A program made the position numbers and the translations under genes. Below, in pieces: positions 34,940 to 43,863 of a stretch of DNA of 64,000 bases (position 1 is its first letter; each line of letters begins with the position of its first letter). The stretch is taken from the NCBI RefSeq assembly GCF_019219095.1, contig NZ_JAHUWH010000007.1:124001-188000 (forward strand), in the 5' to 3' direction. The DNA is from Acidovorax sp. sic0104. GTDB taxonomy: Bacteria; Pseudomonadota; Gammaproteobacteria; Burkholderiales; Burkholderiaceae_C. Under the pieces are notes generated by a model. That model had not been told where the DNA came from, did no database searches, and was given only the letters and a program-made list of their open reading frames with translations.

Positions 34940-35727
34940 AGTTTATGGACATGCTTCGCAACATGAAGCAGCTGCAGGCCATCACCGTGGTCCTGCTCGT
35001 CTCCAACCTGATCTTGGGACTCGGCAACGTCTATGCCCTGATCACCGTCTCGAACATGCGTGAGCGCGTGGTGCTCGTGCCGCCGAACCTCGACAAGAAG
35101 GCGCAGATCGCCTGGGCGGGGGCGGACAAGGAGTACCTCAAGAGCTTCGGCCTATACATGGCCACGCTGGTCGGAAACATCCAGCCCAAGTCCTCCTCCG
35201 TGGTGCTCGATTCGGTGGGTGTTTTCATGGACCCCGCGATCTACAACGACTTCCGCCGCCAGTTGCTCGCGGTGATCGAGGACCCAGTCTTCAAGTCGTC
35301 TGGCTCGGTCATCAGCTTCTTGCCATCGTCAGTGCAGTACGAAGCGGAGACCACCCGCGTCTTCATCACCGGAACGATCGTCACGTCCACGGCGGGCTCG
35401 CAGAAGTACCAAAAGCAGGTCACTTACGAAGTAGGCACGGTGATTCGCGAGGGCCGTCCATACGTCACCCACTTCACCAGCTACGAAGGCAACGTGCCTC
35501 GCACTGTGACGTGGTGGGTGCAGAAGTCCAGCCGCGATGGCCAGGCCATCCCAGAGCACGCGCTTCCCGACCGCTGGAAGGCTCAGAAGGCTGCGGTCGT
35601 CGGTCCCACGGCCTCCGACTTCGAAGTCATGAACACCGGAAAGACCGGTGCTGGTGAGCCGGTAGCCGATATCGCCTCGCCATCCGCGAATCCCCCCGCA
35701 AGCGCGCCCCAGGAAAAGAAGGAGTAA
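34936..35727 (+). CDS. traE: TraE, VirB8-like inner-membrane protein, 263 aa
   Basis: The frame opens at 34768, but the start that fits is the ATG at 34936, overlapping the traL stop. A single membrane span lies at about residues 16-37 (ITVVLLVSNLILGLGNVYAL), followed by the periplasmic VirB8-type domain with YLKSFGLYMATLVGN and SSVQYEAETTRVFITGTI. The C-terminal tail is Pro/Ala-rich and longer than F TraE (about 188 aa). It is a core inner-membrane part of the mating channel. Confidence 0.9.
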   Translation: MKFMDMLRNMKQLQAITVVLLVSNLILGLGNVYALITVSNMRERVVLVPPNLDKKAQIAWAGADKEYLKSFGLYMATLVGNIQPKSSSVVLDSVGVFMDPAIYNDFRRQLLAVIEDPVFKSSGSVISFLPSSVQYEAETTRVFITGTIVTSTAGSQKYQKQVTYEVGTVIREGRPYVTHFTSYEGNVPRTVTWWVQKSSRDGQAIPEHALPDRWKAQKAAVVGPTASDFEVMNTGKTGAGEPVADIASPSANPPASAPQEKKE

Positions 35728-35730
35728 GGC

Positions 35731-36789
35731 ATGGCGTTGGTCAAGAAACTATTCGCGCTTGCGCTCGCCCTGGGCTTTGCCTGGAGCGCGATTGCTGCAG
35801 ACGACGCCGCGAAGGCCGCACCCGTCGCAGCAAGCCCAGCTGCTGTCCAGGCACCGGCCGCCGAACCCGCTGCGGGGCAGGGCAGTGGGCGGTTCGTAGA
35901 GCGCGCCGGAACCGGCTCCAGCAAGGCCGTCCGCACCGCCGCGCCGGTCACGCTGCCGGCAGGCCCGCTGGGCAAGCCTACGGCCGACATCAACAAGCTG
36001 ATTGGCGAAGCTCAAAAGGCGGGCGGCGAGCCTCTGGATCCAATCCAGAAGGAAATCAACCTCCCCGGGCTCAAGAAGGACGACCCCTCGCTCAAGCCTT
36101 TTGTGCTGCACACACGCAATGGCGTCAATGAGATCGTCCGCCTGTCGGGCCGCTTGCTGAACCGCATTGCGACACCGTTCAAGTCGCCGATGGTGATTGA
36201 CACCAGCGCGTCCGACTACAAGGTCGTCGGCAGCGACATCTATTACACGCCTGCTGGCGACAAGCCCATTGGTCTGTTCATCGCGGATGAAGCCAATACG
36301 CAGCAGACGATCAGCCTGACGATCATCCCGGCGCAGGACATCCCGGGCCAGAACCTGATTGTCAAGCTGGAAGACCTGCGCACGGTACAGAACCTTGCGG
36401 CAGCGCCTTCCGACGCAGAGGCCGAGATCCTCGCCCCCCGCGCCAGTGACTACACGGGTTTCGTCCGCACCCTGATGACGCAGGCGGTGCGCGGTCGAAT
36501 CACCGGCTTCTCTCCTGTGCCGCTGGAAGGTGGCGTCGCGCGTATGGGAACGCTGGAAGTGGAGCCCGAGGTTTCCTTTGCAGGCTCCGTGGTGGACGTC
36601 TATCGCTACAAGTTGCTCAACGCCGGGAAGGAGCGGATCGACCTACTGGAGACCGCCTTCTATCGAAAGGGCGTAAAGGCAGTGAGCTTCTTCCCGCGCA
36701 TCTCGCTGGCACCAGGCGAGCACAGCTACGTGTTTTTGCTCGCTGACAAGCCGAAGGCTGCAGCGAGCTACGGCGGGGAGGCCCAATGA
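35731..36789 (+). CDS. traK: TraK, periplasmic secretin-like protein, 352 aa
   Basis: Signal peptide MALVKKLFALALALGFAWSAIA. An Ala/Pro linker follows, then a TraK/VirB9-like beta domain including VLHTRNGVNEIVRLSGRLLN, DIYYTPAGDKPIGLFI and the C-terminal SLAPGEHSYVFLLADKP. It is longer than F TraK (about 240 aa) because of the linker. TraK bridges TraB and the TraV lipoprotein in the outer-membrane core complex. It starts 3 bp after traE and overlaps traB by 4 bp. Confidence 0.9.
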   Translation: MALVKKLFALALALGFAWSAIAADDAAKAAPVAASPAAVQAPAAEPAAGQGSGRFVERAGTGSSKAVRTAAPVTLPAGPLGKPTADINKLIGEAQKAGGEPLDPIQKEINLPGLKKDDPSLKPFVLHTRNGVNEIVRLSGRLLNRIATPFKSPMVIDTSASDYKVVGSDIYYTPAGDKPIGLFIADEANTQQTISLTIIPAQDIPGQNLIVKLEDLRTVQNLAAAPSDAEAEILAPRASDYTGFVRTLMTQAVRGRITGFSPVPLEGGVARMGTLEVEPEVSFAGSVVDVYRYKLLNAGKERIDLLETAFYRKGVKAVSFFPRISLAPGEHSYVFLLADKPKAAASYGGEAQ

Positions 36790-38270
36790 GCATCGCAGAC
36801 AGCTTCAACAACCTCCAGCCCCGCCAGCGGCGGACCATCATGGTTGTGGGCGCGATTGCCATCGTGCTGGGCGTGAGCGTGGCTATCACCTCCATGAGCG
36901 AGAAAAAGGCCCGCAAGAGCCCTCGCGCAGAAAAGCCTGAGGTGACGGTCGTTTCGCCCGCGCGTACGACGGGCGTGGAAGGCATGTCCACTGAGCTTGC
37001 GGCGCTGAAGAAGGGCCAGGAGGAACTGTTCCGAAAGTTCGCGAAGCAGGGCAGCGACGGCAACGGCTCCGGCAAAAAAGATGCGAACAAGGATGACGAA
37101 CTGTCCTCAGTGGACACGGCCCTCGACATCCCATCCCTGACGCCACAGACCAGTGTCTTCGAGGCTCCGACGTCGCGCCCCCCAACGTTGCCGCCACCTC
37201 CGCCATCGGCGCCATCGGTGGCGCATGCGGCAACCGATGCGCCTGCGGCGCCCGTCCAGCCCGCGATGCCATCTCCTGGTGGTGCCGCTGCGTCCCAACA
37301 AGCTGAGAACCCGTCAGCCAGCCGGATTCGCGTGGTCACCGCGCGCGGTGAGCTGACCGCCACCCAGGTGGCGGAGGTGGTGAAGAAGCCTGAGGTCGCG
37401 GCCAAAGCCGTGAAGGGACCCGAAGGAGCGTTCATCCCGGCCGGTTCGATGTTCACAGGCGTGCTCCTGAATGGCTTGGACGCGCCGACTTCCTCGGTGG
37501 CGCAGAAGAACCCCACGCCGATCGTGATCCGCGTTAAGCGCGAGGCGTTGCTTCCGAACTTCGCATCAATCGATGTTCGCGAGTGCTTTTTGATGGCTGC
37601 AGGCTATGGGCAGTTGTCGAGCGAACGAGCAATGGCGCGGGCCGAGAGTCTCTCTTGCGTGCGTGCCGATGGCCAGGTCATCGAGAACAAGCTGGACGCA
37701 TACATCGTCGGGTCTGACGGCAAGGTGGGCATCCAGGGCCGTCTTGTGAGCAAGCAGGGTCAGATGATCGCGCAAACCCTGATGGCGGGGGCACTCGGTG
37801 GCGTCGGCCAGGCGTTGACTCGCTCGCGCGTCCCCTCCCTGAACATCAATCCGGCCGAGGGCGAAAACCTCTATCAGTCCGAGTCGATGTCATCGGTGGG
37901 GCAATCCGGCCTTGCAGGAGGGATCTCTTCCTCCGCAAACATGATTGCCAAGTTCTACCTGGACATGGCCAAGGAAACCTTCCCGGTGGTGGAAGTGCCG
38001 GCAGGCGAGGTCGCCACCATCATCGTCACGCGCGGCACGAACCTCCCACTCAAGGGTTCCACCAATCTTCAGAAGTTCGTTGACCCCAACGAAAAGCAAC
38101 GCGGCAACAACGCCCGCCGCGATCACGACGACGTCCACCAGGAGTCGCGTGCAACCCCGTCCCCCGCAAACGCAGCCCTCGGCATGGCGCAGCACTCCGC
38201 TGCAGGCATTGCAGCTGGCGTGGCGAACGCGAAGAAGCCCACCTTTGAAAACGGCCTCGGCTGGCAATGA
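36786..38270 (+). CDS. traB: TraB, VirB10-like channel protein, 494 aa
   Basis: An N-terminal membrane span (TIMVVGAIAIVLGVSVAI, about residues 18-35) is followed by a coiled-coil stretch (ELAALKKGQEELFRKFAKQ) and a Pro-rich linker (RPPTLPPPPPSAPS, about 134-147). The C-terminal VirB10/TrbI domain contains FIPAGSMFTGVLLNGLDAPT and KVGIQGRLVSKQGQMI. This spans the envelope and transmits ATP-driven changes to the outer-membrane core. It overlaps traK and traV by 4 bp each. Confidence 0.93.
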   Translation: MSIADSFNNLQPRQRRTIMVVGAIAIVLGVSVAITSMSEKKARKSPRAEKPEVTVVSPARTTGVEGMSTELAALKKGQEELFRKFAKQGSDGNGSGKKDANKDDELSSVDTALDIPSLTPQTSVFEAPTSRPPTLPPPPPSAPSVAHAATDAPAAPVQPAMPSPGGAAASQQAENPSASRIRVVTARGELTATQVAEVVKKPEVAAKAVKGPEGAFIPAGSMFTGVLLNGLDAPTSSVAQKNPTPIVIRVKREALLPNFASIDVRECFLMAAGYGQLSSERAMARAESLSCVRADGQVIENKLDAYIVGSDGKVGIQGRLVSKQGQMIAQTLMAGALGGVGQALTRSRVPSLNINPAEGENLYQSESMSSVGQSGLAGGISSSANMIAKFYLDMAKETFPVVEVPAGEVATIIVTRGTNLPLKGSTNLQKFVDPNEKQRGNNARRDHDDVHQESRATPSPANAALGMAQHSAAGIAAGVANAKKPTFENGLGWQ

Positions 38271-38788
38271 CTATGACCACTCAACTCCGCTCCGCGCTCG
38301 CGTTCGCCCTGGGGGCCGCTTGCCTCGCACTCGTCGGCTGCTCTTCGCTGAACACGGCCAAGAACTCCGACTTCGCTTGCGACAACAACAGCGACTGCCC
38401 CACGCCCCTGGAGGTGTATTCGCAGACGAACCACGCACCCGCCAGCGTCAAGAACGGCCGCACTCCCGAGTCATGGAAGCAGTCCAGCAGCAAGGGCTCG
38501 GATGGCAAGCGCGACAAGAAGGGCGAACAGCGCGAAGAGCTGCGCATGGACCTCGCCGTCTTGGCGCCTTCCGCCCAGATGCTCATGGCCGGTGATCCGG
38601 CGCCTCAGCCGCTGCGCGAGCCCAGCCAGGTCATGCGCATTTGGATCGCTCCATGGACCGATCAATCCGACAACCTGAATTGGTCGGGCTACGTCTATTC
38701 CGAAGTCACCACGCGCCGCTGGGCGTTCGGTGAGCAAGAGGTCCGCCATCAAGGCCTGCCTCCCCAGTTTCTCCCTCGCCAACCCTAA
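38267..38788 (+). CDS. traV: TraV, outer-membrane lipoprotein, 173 aa
   Basis: The lipoprotein signal ends ACLALVGC, with the lipidated cysteine at residue 25. The two conserved cysteines of TraV follow (FACDNNSDCPTPLEVY). The rest is hydrophilic, ending with an IWIAPWTDQSDNLNWSGYVY segment typical of the family. It anchors the TraK-TraB core in the outer membrane (VirB7-like). The start overlaps traB by 4 bp. Confidence 0.88.
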   Translation: MTMTTQLRSALAFALGAACLALVGCSSLNTAKNSDFACDNNSDCPTPLEVYSQTNHAPASVKNGRTPESWKQSSSKGSDGKRDKKGEQREELRMDLAVLAPSAQMLMAGDPAPQPLREPSQVMRIWIAPWTDQSDNLNWSGYVYSEVTTRRWAFGEQEVRHQGLPPQFLPRQP

Positions 38789-38815
38789 ATCCATCAACTG
38801 AAAAAGGAAATTTCC

Positions 38816-39163
38816 ATGCGTTTCTACCAACAAAACCGCCGGGGCGACGCAGACGCGTCCCGTTTCAACTTCGCGTTCCTGGCCTTCGCGCTCTTCATCG
38901 CTATGGCCCAAATCCAGGCCCACGCGGGAGCCGGTGGCACCGAGTTCACGCAGGTCTATGACCAGCTGACTGGCTGGGCCAACGGCACGCTGGGCAAGGT
39001 CCTGGGCGTCTCCGCGCTGCTGGTAGGCCTGGGCGTTGGCGTGATCAAGCAATCGGTGATTGCAGCAGTGGTGGGCATCGCAATGGCCCTGACAGCTGGC
39101 TTTGGCCCTGGCGTGATCGACGGCGTTGTGTCGTCCGGTGTCGCCATCGTCAACCAGATCTAA
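38816..39163 (+). CDS. traA: TraA, F-type pilin precursor, 115 aa
   Basis: A long leader ends near residue 37 (MAQIQAHA-GAGGTEF). The mature pilin of about 78 residues has two hydrophobic helices (LGKVLGVSALLVGLGVGVIK and VIAAVVGIAMALTAGFGPGV), the F-pilin layout. A good AAGGA ribosome-binding site precedes the ATG in the 27-bp gap after traV. As in SXT-like systems, traA lies between traV and traC rather than at the operon head as in F. Confidence 0.88.
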   Translation: MRFYQQNRRGDADASRFNFAFLAFALFIAMAQIQAHAGAGGTEFTQVYDQLTGWANGTLGKVLGVSALLVGLGVGVIKQSVIAAVVGIAMALTAGFGPGVIDGVVSSGVAIVNQI

Positions 39164-39199
39164 AGCCTCGGAAACGAGCAACAGCGGGGAGAGAAACCA

Positions 39200-41641
39200 A
39201 TGTCAGCAGTTCACGACAACATCCGCAGGGCGGCCCAGCGGATCAACCCGGACGCGTTCCTTCCAGTGAACTCGTATGACCCGGAGACGGGGATATTTTT
39301 CCTCGACGACGGGTATCTCGGGGTCTGCTACTGGGGTGATCCAGTGAACGGCGCTGATGACCAAACGGCGGACATGCTCAGAAGTGCATTTTCGCTTCCG
39401 CTTCCAGAAGGCAGCTTCATTCAGGTGTCCCTAATTGGGATGCCTGACATTGACCGTCATGTGGCGGCCTATCGGGATCGCAGGCAGCAAGGCGTCAGCC
39501 GCCTGAAGAACCCCGTTACGCGCCGCGTGATAGAGGAATACGCTCATCGGCGGGCAGAGTTCATATCCAAAGCGCGTTCCGAATCGAACATTCCCACGGT
39601 GGGCGTGAAAATGCTCGATCGCAAGGTGTTCGTGACCCTCAAAATCCCGTTCACGGGAATGTTTCCGACCGACAGGGACATGGACGCGGTGGCCGAGTCG
39701 GGCGCAAAGCTCGCGGAGTCGCTGCAGGTGGTAGGCCTGTTCTTGACCCGTATGACCGACCAGCAGTACCTCACGCTGGCGTACCGACTCACGCACCCAT
39801 TTGAGCCCCCAAAGACCGACAGCGTGCGATCGGACCAGCTGCTCAAGGAGCAGGTGTTTGTCCCTGGGGAAAGCATCGATGTCGAGGTGGACCGCCTGGT
39901 GTTCAACGATGACACGACAGCCCAGATGCTATCGGTGGGCCGATGGCCCAAGGGAAATGACCTTTCGTTGATGGCATACATGCTGGGCGACCCGCTCGGC
40001 GCCAACAACCAGATAAAGCTGCCGTACCACATCAACCTGACCCTGCACTATCCGGAGCAGTACAGCAAGCGCTCCACGATCAAGCAGAAATCGGCTTTCA
40101 CGAACTACCAGGCGTTCGGCCCACTGCTTCGCTTCGTGCCAAAGCTACTGTTCAAAAAGCAGGGCTTGGACGTACTCGTTAACGCCGTGGAACAAGGTGC
40201 CACGGTGGTGGAGGCCTGCTTCACTATCAACGTCTACGGCCGGGAGCGCGAGGAGTGCATCCGTCAGATCGCGGCGCTCAAAACCTACATGCAGTCGTTC
40301 GACTTCAACATGGGCGAAGAAAAGCGCGTCATGCTTCCAGCGTTCTGGAATTCGTTCCCGCTGTTCCCCACCGCCGAGTCGATCAAGAACACTTTCCGCT
40401 TCAAGACGCTGGCCGTTGAGCAGGCGATGACTTTCTCCCCGATGCTGGGAGAGTGGAAGGGTACCGCGACAGGCAAGCCGGGCACGGGCCACGCGATGCT
40501 TCTTCAAAGCCGGCGCGGTCAGGTGATGAGTCTGGACCTGTACGACAGCCCAACCAACTACAACGGCGTGGTGTTTGCCGCCGCTGGTTCGGGCAAATCC
40601 TTCTTCACGCAAGCCATGATTGCCGACTATCTATCGATGGGCGCGAAGGTCTGGGTGATCGACGTTGGGCGCTCCTACCTCAAGCTTGCAAAGATGCTTG
40701 GCGGCTCGTTCATCGAGTTCGGCCCGGATTCCGGTCTCAGCCTGAACCCATTTTCGCGGGTGGTGGATATCGATGAGGAGATCGGCCTCATCAAGGCCTT
40801 GATCGAGAAGATGGCAGCTCCAGTGGACGGGCTGGAGGACTGGGCCCGCTCGCGGCTGGAGGAGGCGATCAAGTCCGTGTGGGGAACCAAGGCCCAGGCC
40901 ACCACCATCACGGACATCGCTGAGTATTTGTCCCTGCAGGATGACCCCCGAATGAAAGACATCGGGGACATGCTGTTCCAGTTCACCCGCAACGGCTCGG
41001 AAGGCTACTGGTTCGATGGCAAGAGCAACATCGACCTTGACCGGGACATGGTGGTCTTGGAGCTTGAGGAATTGAAGGGCAAGAAGGTGCTGCAGCAACT
41101 GGTGCTAATGCAGCTGATCTCCTCGATTCAGCGGGAGATGTATCTCTCGACGGACGGGCGTCCGAAGATCCTGATCATCGACGAAGCTTGGGATCTTCTC
41201 AACGATCCGATCATTTCCCGCTTCATGGAAGACGCCTACCGGCGCTTTCGAAAGTACGGCGGCTCGGCCATCGTGGTTACCCAGTCTATTGCCGACCTCT
41301 ACGGCTCTCCGTCCGGCGTGGCCATTGCCGCGAACTCGGCATTCAAGTTCATCCTGCGCCAGAACCCGGAAACCATCCAGCAGGTCAAGAAGAACGAGTA
41401 CCTCGCGCTGGGTGAATACGGCTTCTACCTCCTTGGGACCGTGCACTCCATGCCCGGAAAGTACAGCGAGGTGCTCATGTACACGGACCAGGGCATGGGT
41501 CTCGCGCGCCTGGTCGTTGACCGGTTCACGCAGGTCCTCTTTTCCACCAGCGGCAATGAGCGAACCGAGGTTATCAACTCCATCGAAAAGGGCGTAGACC
41601 CTGTCGATGCCGTCGAGGACTACATCGCTACCTACGGCTAA
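39200..41641 (+). CDS. traC: TraC, VirB4-like secretion ATPase, 813 aa
   Basis: The C-terminal ATPase has Walker A FAAAGSGKSFFT at about residues 457-468 and Walker B KILIIDEAWDLL at about 653-664. The IVVTQSIADLYGS motif follows. The N-terminal half is the typical TraC/VirB4 domain (SVIQVSL-type strands and the family's SYDPETGIFFLDDGYLGVCY). It powers pilus assembly and substrate export with TraL in the inner membrane. A GGGGAG ribosome-binding site lies before the ATG. Confidence 0.95.
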   Translation: MSAVHDNIRRAAQRINPDAFLPVNSYDPETGIFFLDDGYLGVCYWGDPVNGADDQTADMLRSAFSLPLPEGSFIQVSLIGMPDIDRHVAAYRDRRQQGVSRLKNPVTRRVIEEYAHRRAEFISKARSESNIPTVGVKMLDRKVFVTLKIPFTGMFPTDRDMDAVAESGAKLAESLQVVGLFLTRMTDQQYLTLAYRLTHPFEPPKTDSVRSDQLLKEQVFVPGESIDVEVDRLVFNDDTTAQMLSVGRWPKGNDLSLMAYMLGDPLGANNQIKLPYHINLTLHYPEQYSKRSTIKQKSAFTNYQAFGPLLRFVPKLLFKKQGLDVLVNAVEQGATVVEACFTINVYGREREECIRQIAALKTYMQSFDFNMGEEKRVMLPAFWNSFPLFPTAESIKNTFRFKTLAVEQAMTFSPMLGEWKGTATGKPGTGHAMLLQSRRGQVMSLDLYDSPTNYNGVVFAAAGSGKSFFTQAMIADYLSMGAKVWVIDVGRSYLKLAKMLGGSFIEFGPDSGLSLNPFSRVVDIDEEIGLIKALIEKMAAPVDGLEDWARSRLEEAIKSVWGTKAQATTITDIAEYLSLQDDPRMKDIGDMLFQFTRNGSEGYWFDGKSNIDLDRDMVVLELEELKGKKVLQQLVLMQLISSIQREMYLSTDGRPKILIIDEAWDLLNDPIISRFMEDAYRRFRKYGGSAIVVTQSIADLYGSPSGVAIAANSAFKFILRQNPETIQQVKKNEYLALGEYGFYLLGTVHSMPGKYSEVLMYTDQGMGLARLVVDRFTQVLFSTSGNERTEVINSIEKGVDPVDAVEDYIATYG

Positions 41642-41653
41642 GCACTACTCCAA

Positions 41654-42139
41654 ATGACAACAGAAGCTCCAATCGAAACCACTCCTCCCGAACCGTCCGA
41701 GGTGAAGCGCGCCTCGGGTGGGCTCTCCGCCCTGGCGATCGACGTACTCGTAGTCGTGATCGTGTCACTCGCCATGGTATTGCTCGTCCTGAAATTCGGT
41801 CCAGCCCTTGGCTTGACCGGTGCTGGCGGCAAGTCGGAGCCCCAATTCCTCGTGGCCAACGTCGAAGCACTGGCAAGGGAGGAAATGCTTGCGCTCGGCG
41901 ACCTGGTGCGCAAGGGCGAGATCACGCCGGCTGAGATGCCTGCCAAGACCGAGAAGTTCAGTGACGAGCTGATCAAAGCCCTTCAGACGACGGCGGATGA
42001 GACCGGCAAGGTAGTGCTGCGAAAAGACTCGCTCGTGGCGGCGCCGGAAACTGTGCTGGACCTAACCGACGAGATCCGCGCGAAGCTGATCAAGTCCGGC
42101 GCTATGCAGCAACCGGCCGACGCCAAGGACAAGCCCTGA
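41654..42139 (+). CDS. trbI: TrbI-like F-type transfer protein, 161 aa
   Basis: One membrane span (about residues 29-48, DVLVVVIVSLAMVLLVLKFG) is followed by a periplasmic helical region (NVEALAREEMLALGDLVRKG). The size, the single N-terminal anchor and the position between traC and the S26 peptidase are those of F-type TrbI in SXT/IncA/C-like systems, where it influences pilus retraction or length. Sequence identity is too weak for certainty by eye. Confidence 0.7.
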   Translation: MTTEAPIETTPPEPSEVKRASGGLSALAIDVLVVVIVSLAMVLLVLKFGPALGLTGAGGKSEPQFLVANVEALAREEMLALGDLVRKGEITPAEMPAKTEKFSDELIKALQTTADETGKVVLRKDSLVAAPETVLDLTDEIRAKLIKSGAMQQPADAKDKP

Positions 42140-42140
42140 A

Positions 42141-42704
42141 ATGGATTCCGCAGAACTGCTGCCCCCAGCGGGCACCAAGCCTGCGCCTCGTCCAGGTTCA
42201 CGGTTCATTTCGAGCCTCCTGTTGGCCGTTCTGCTCGTTGTGGCCGTCTCTGTCGTGGGGCTGAAGGCTGCTGGCTTTCGAGTCGGAATTGACGTCCAGC
42301 GCCTCATTGGAGAGCCAGCGTGCATGCCCACGCTGGTGTACCTCTGGCACAAGCCGGACCGCGCGACACCGCTGAAGGGCGACTACGTGGTGGCGAGGAT
42401 GCCCGAGACGGGGATGGGGGTAGGCGCTCGCAAGGGCGATCGCATCGTCAAGAAGGTGATGGCCACAGAGGGAGACCGGGTTCGCATTCAGGGCACCGAG
42501 CTGTGGATCAACGAGCAGCACACCGAACGCCTCTGGCTCGCCAAGAGCATTCCAGGAAGAGCGCCCGGGGATTTCGACCGCGACTCGGTGATGGGAGAAC
42601 ACGAGATGTTCCTGATGGGCACCACCAAAGAGAGTTTTGATTCTAGATACTGGGGAACACTGCGCCGTGAACAAGTTCTTGGTTACGCGATACCTTTGCT
42701 GTAG
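42141..42704 (+). CDS. S26-type (TraF/LepB-like) signal peptidase, 187 aa
   Basis: A membrane span (about residues 22-42) precedes an S26 peptidase domain. Around the nucleophile the sequence is GEPACMPTLVYLWHK, so a cysteine (C61), not serine, sits two residues before the Pro, where TraF-type peptidases carry their active residue. The general-base lysine is K104 or K105 in DRIVKKVMATEGDRV. The C-terminal box MGTTKESFDSRYWG is well conserved. It likely matures TraA pilin or other exported Tra proteins. The next gene begins inside its last 38 bases. Confidence 0.82.
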   Translation: MDSAELLPPAGTKPAPRPGSRFISSLLLAVLLVVAVSVVGLKAAGFRVGIDVQRLIGEPACMPTLVYLWHKPDRATPLKGDYVVARMPETGMGVGARKGDRIVKKVMATEGDRVRIQGTELWINEQHTERLWLAKSIPGRAPGDFDRDSVMGEHEMFLMGTTKESFDSRYWGTLRREQVLGYAIPLL

Positions 42705-43863
42705 CGTGCTTGCGGCACTGTGCACGGGTACCGCATTTACGGCAGATGAGTCTGTCCGGATGCCGTGGGCTGACCGCGCCCCGGCGCATGCCGTGCCGCT
42801 GCAGACCGCGCCTGCGAGCCCGACCCTCGGCGATCTGGGCTTCGGCGCGTCGCGGGGTGCCCCCGCGCAATGGATGAATGACACCTTCAACCGGCACCGC
42901 GAGGCCATTCCTGGCGTGAAGGAGGGCGAGTCCGTGGCGATGGACTACGAGATGCAGGTGTTCATCTCGGCTGGCATGCCCGAGGGCGTGCTGCGCCACC
43001 TCTTCGCCCAGGCGATGCAGTTCCCGCAGGGCAAGGTTCGGTTCGTGGTGCGCGGGTTCACACCGCAGCAGCTGGGGCCGCTGGTGAGCAAGCTGCGTGG
43101 CTTGTTCCCGGACCCCTATAGCGATCACATAGCCCTGGAAGTGGACCCGAATGCGTTCCGCACGTACAAGGTGGAGGCGGTGCCGGTGTTTCTGGTTAAA
43201 GAGCAGTACAAGTGGTTCGAAGTGCAAGGCGCCCAGAGCCTGGATGCCGCCAAGGAAAACGTGCGCAGCCGTAGCCGCAAGGTGGTGGGCGAGTTGTACG
43301 CCATTGCTGAGCCGGACATCCTCGCTGTTATCGAGGAGCGCGCCAAGAAATTTGACTGGGCCCCGGTCTTGGCACGCGCGCAAACGCGCATGGCGAACAA
43401 CCTCAAGCCAGGCTTCGACCTCCCAACCGCTAACCGCAGCGATGTGCGCTACCACACGCCGACATTCTCCGTGCCGCACGACATCACTGCGCCGGGGCAG
43501 GATGGCCAAGCCGAGACGGTGCTCGCCCAAGGCGGCCAAACGTTGAATCTCCTGGACCACACGCGCCTGCAGGTGCCTGTGATCGTCTTCGACGCCTCGG
43601 ATACACGCCAGGTGAAGATGGTGCGCGGCTGGCTCCAGCGTCCCGAATTCAAGGACGCTGATCTGTTCGTGATCGGCAGCGAACTTGCGCCCCGCAACTC
43701 CCGGTTGCCGATCACCACCGAGTTGGGCAACGCCTTCAAGCGGCCGGTGTACCCCTGGTTGGCCAAGCTCAGCGAGCGCATGGGTGTGGACTCTGTGCCT
43801 TCCATCGTCACGCAGGACGGCAAGCGCCTTCGTATTTCCTCCTTCGACCCGGAGAACCGTTGA
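42667..43863 (+). CDS. traW: TrbC-TraW fusion protein, 398 aa
   Basis: The frame is open from 42637, but the GTG at 42667 gives a proper signal peptide (NKFLVTRYLCCSVLAALCTG, then TAFTADES). Residues about 95-200 form a TrbC domain with a thioredoxin-like pattern (MQVFISAGMPEGVLRHLFAQ, VEAVPVFLVKEQYKWF). Residues about 215-398 form a TraW domain (LYAIAEPDILAVIEERAKKF, DSVPSIVTQDGKRLRISSF). In F these are separate genes; fusion is known in related systems. It acts in periplasmic pilus assembly. It overlaps the upstream gene by 38 bp and its stop overlaps the traU start. Confidence 0.85.
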   Translation: MNKFLVTRYLCCSVLAALCTGTAFTADESVRMPWADRAPAHAVPLQTAPASPTLGDLGFGASRGAPAQWMNDTFNRHREAIPGVKEGESVAMDYEMQVFISAGMPEGVLRHLFAQAMQFPQGKVRFVVRGFTPQQLGPLVSKLRGLFPDPYSDHIALEVDPNAFRTYKVEAVPVFLVKEQYKWFEVQGAQSLDAAKENVRSRSRKVVGELYAIAEPDILAVIEERAKKFDWAPVLARAQTRMANNLKPGFDLPTANRSDVRYHTPTFSVPHDITAPGQDGQAETVLAQGGQTLNLLDHTRLQVPVIVFDASDTRQVKMVRGWLQRPEFKDADLFVIGSELAPRNSRLPITTELGNAFKRPVYPWLAKLSERMGVDSVPSIVTQDGKRLRISSFDPENR

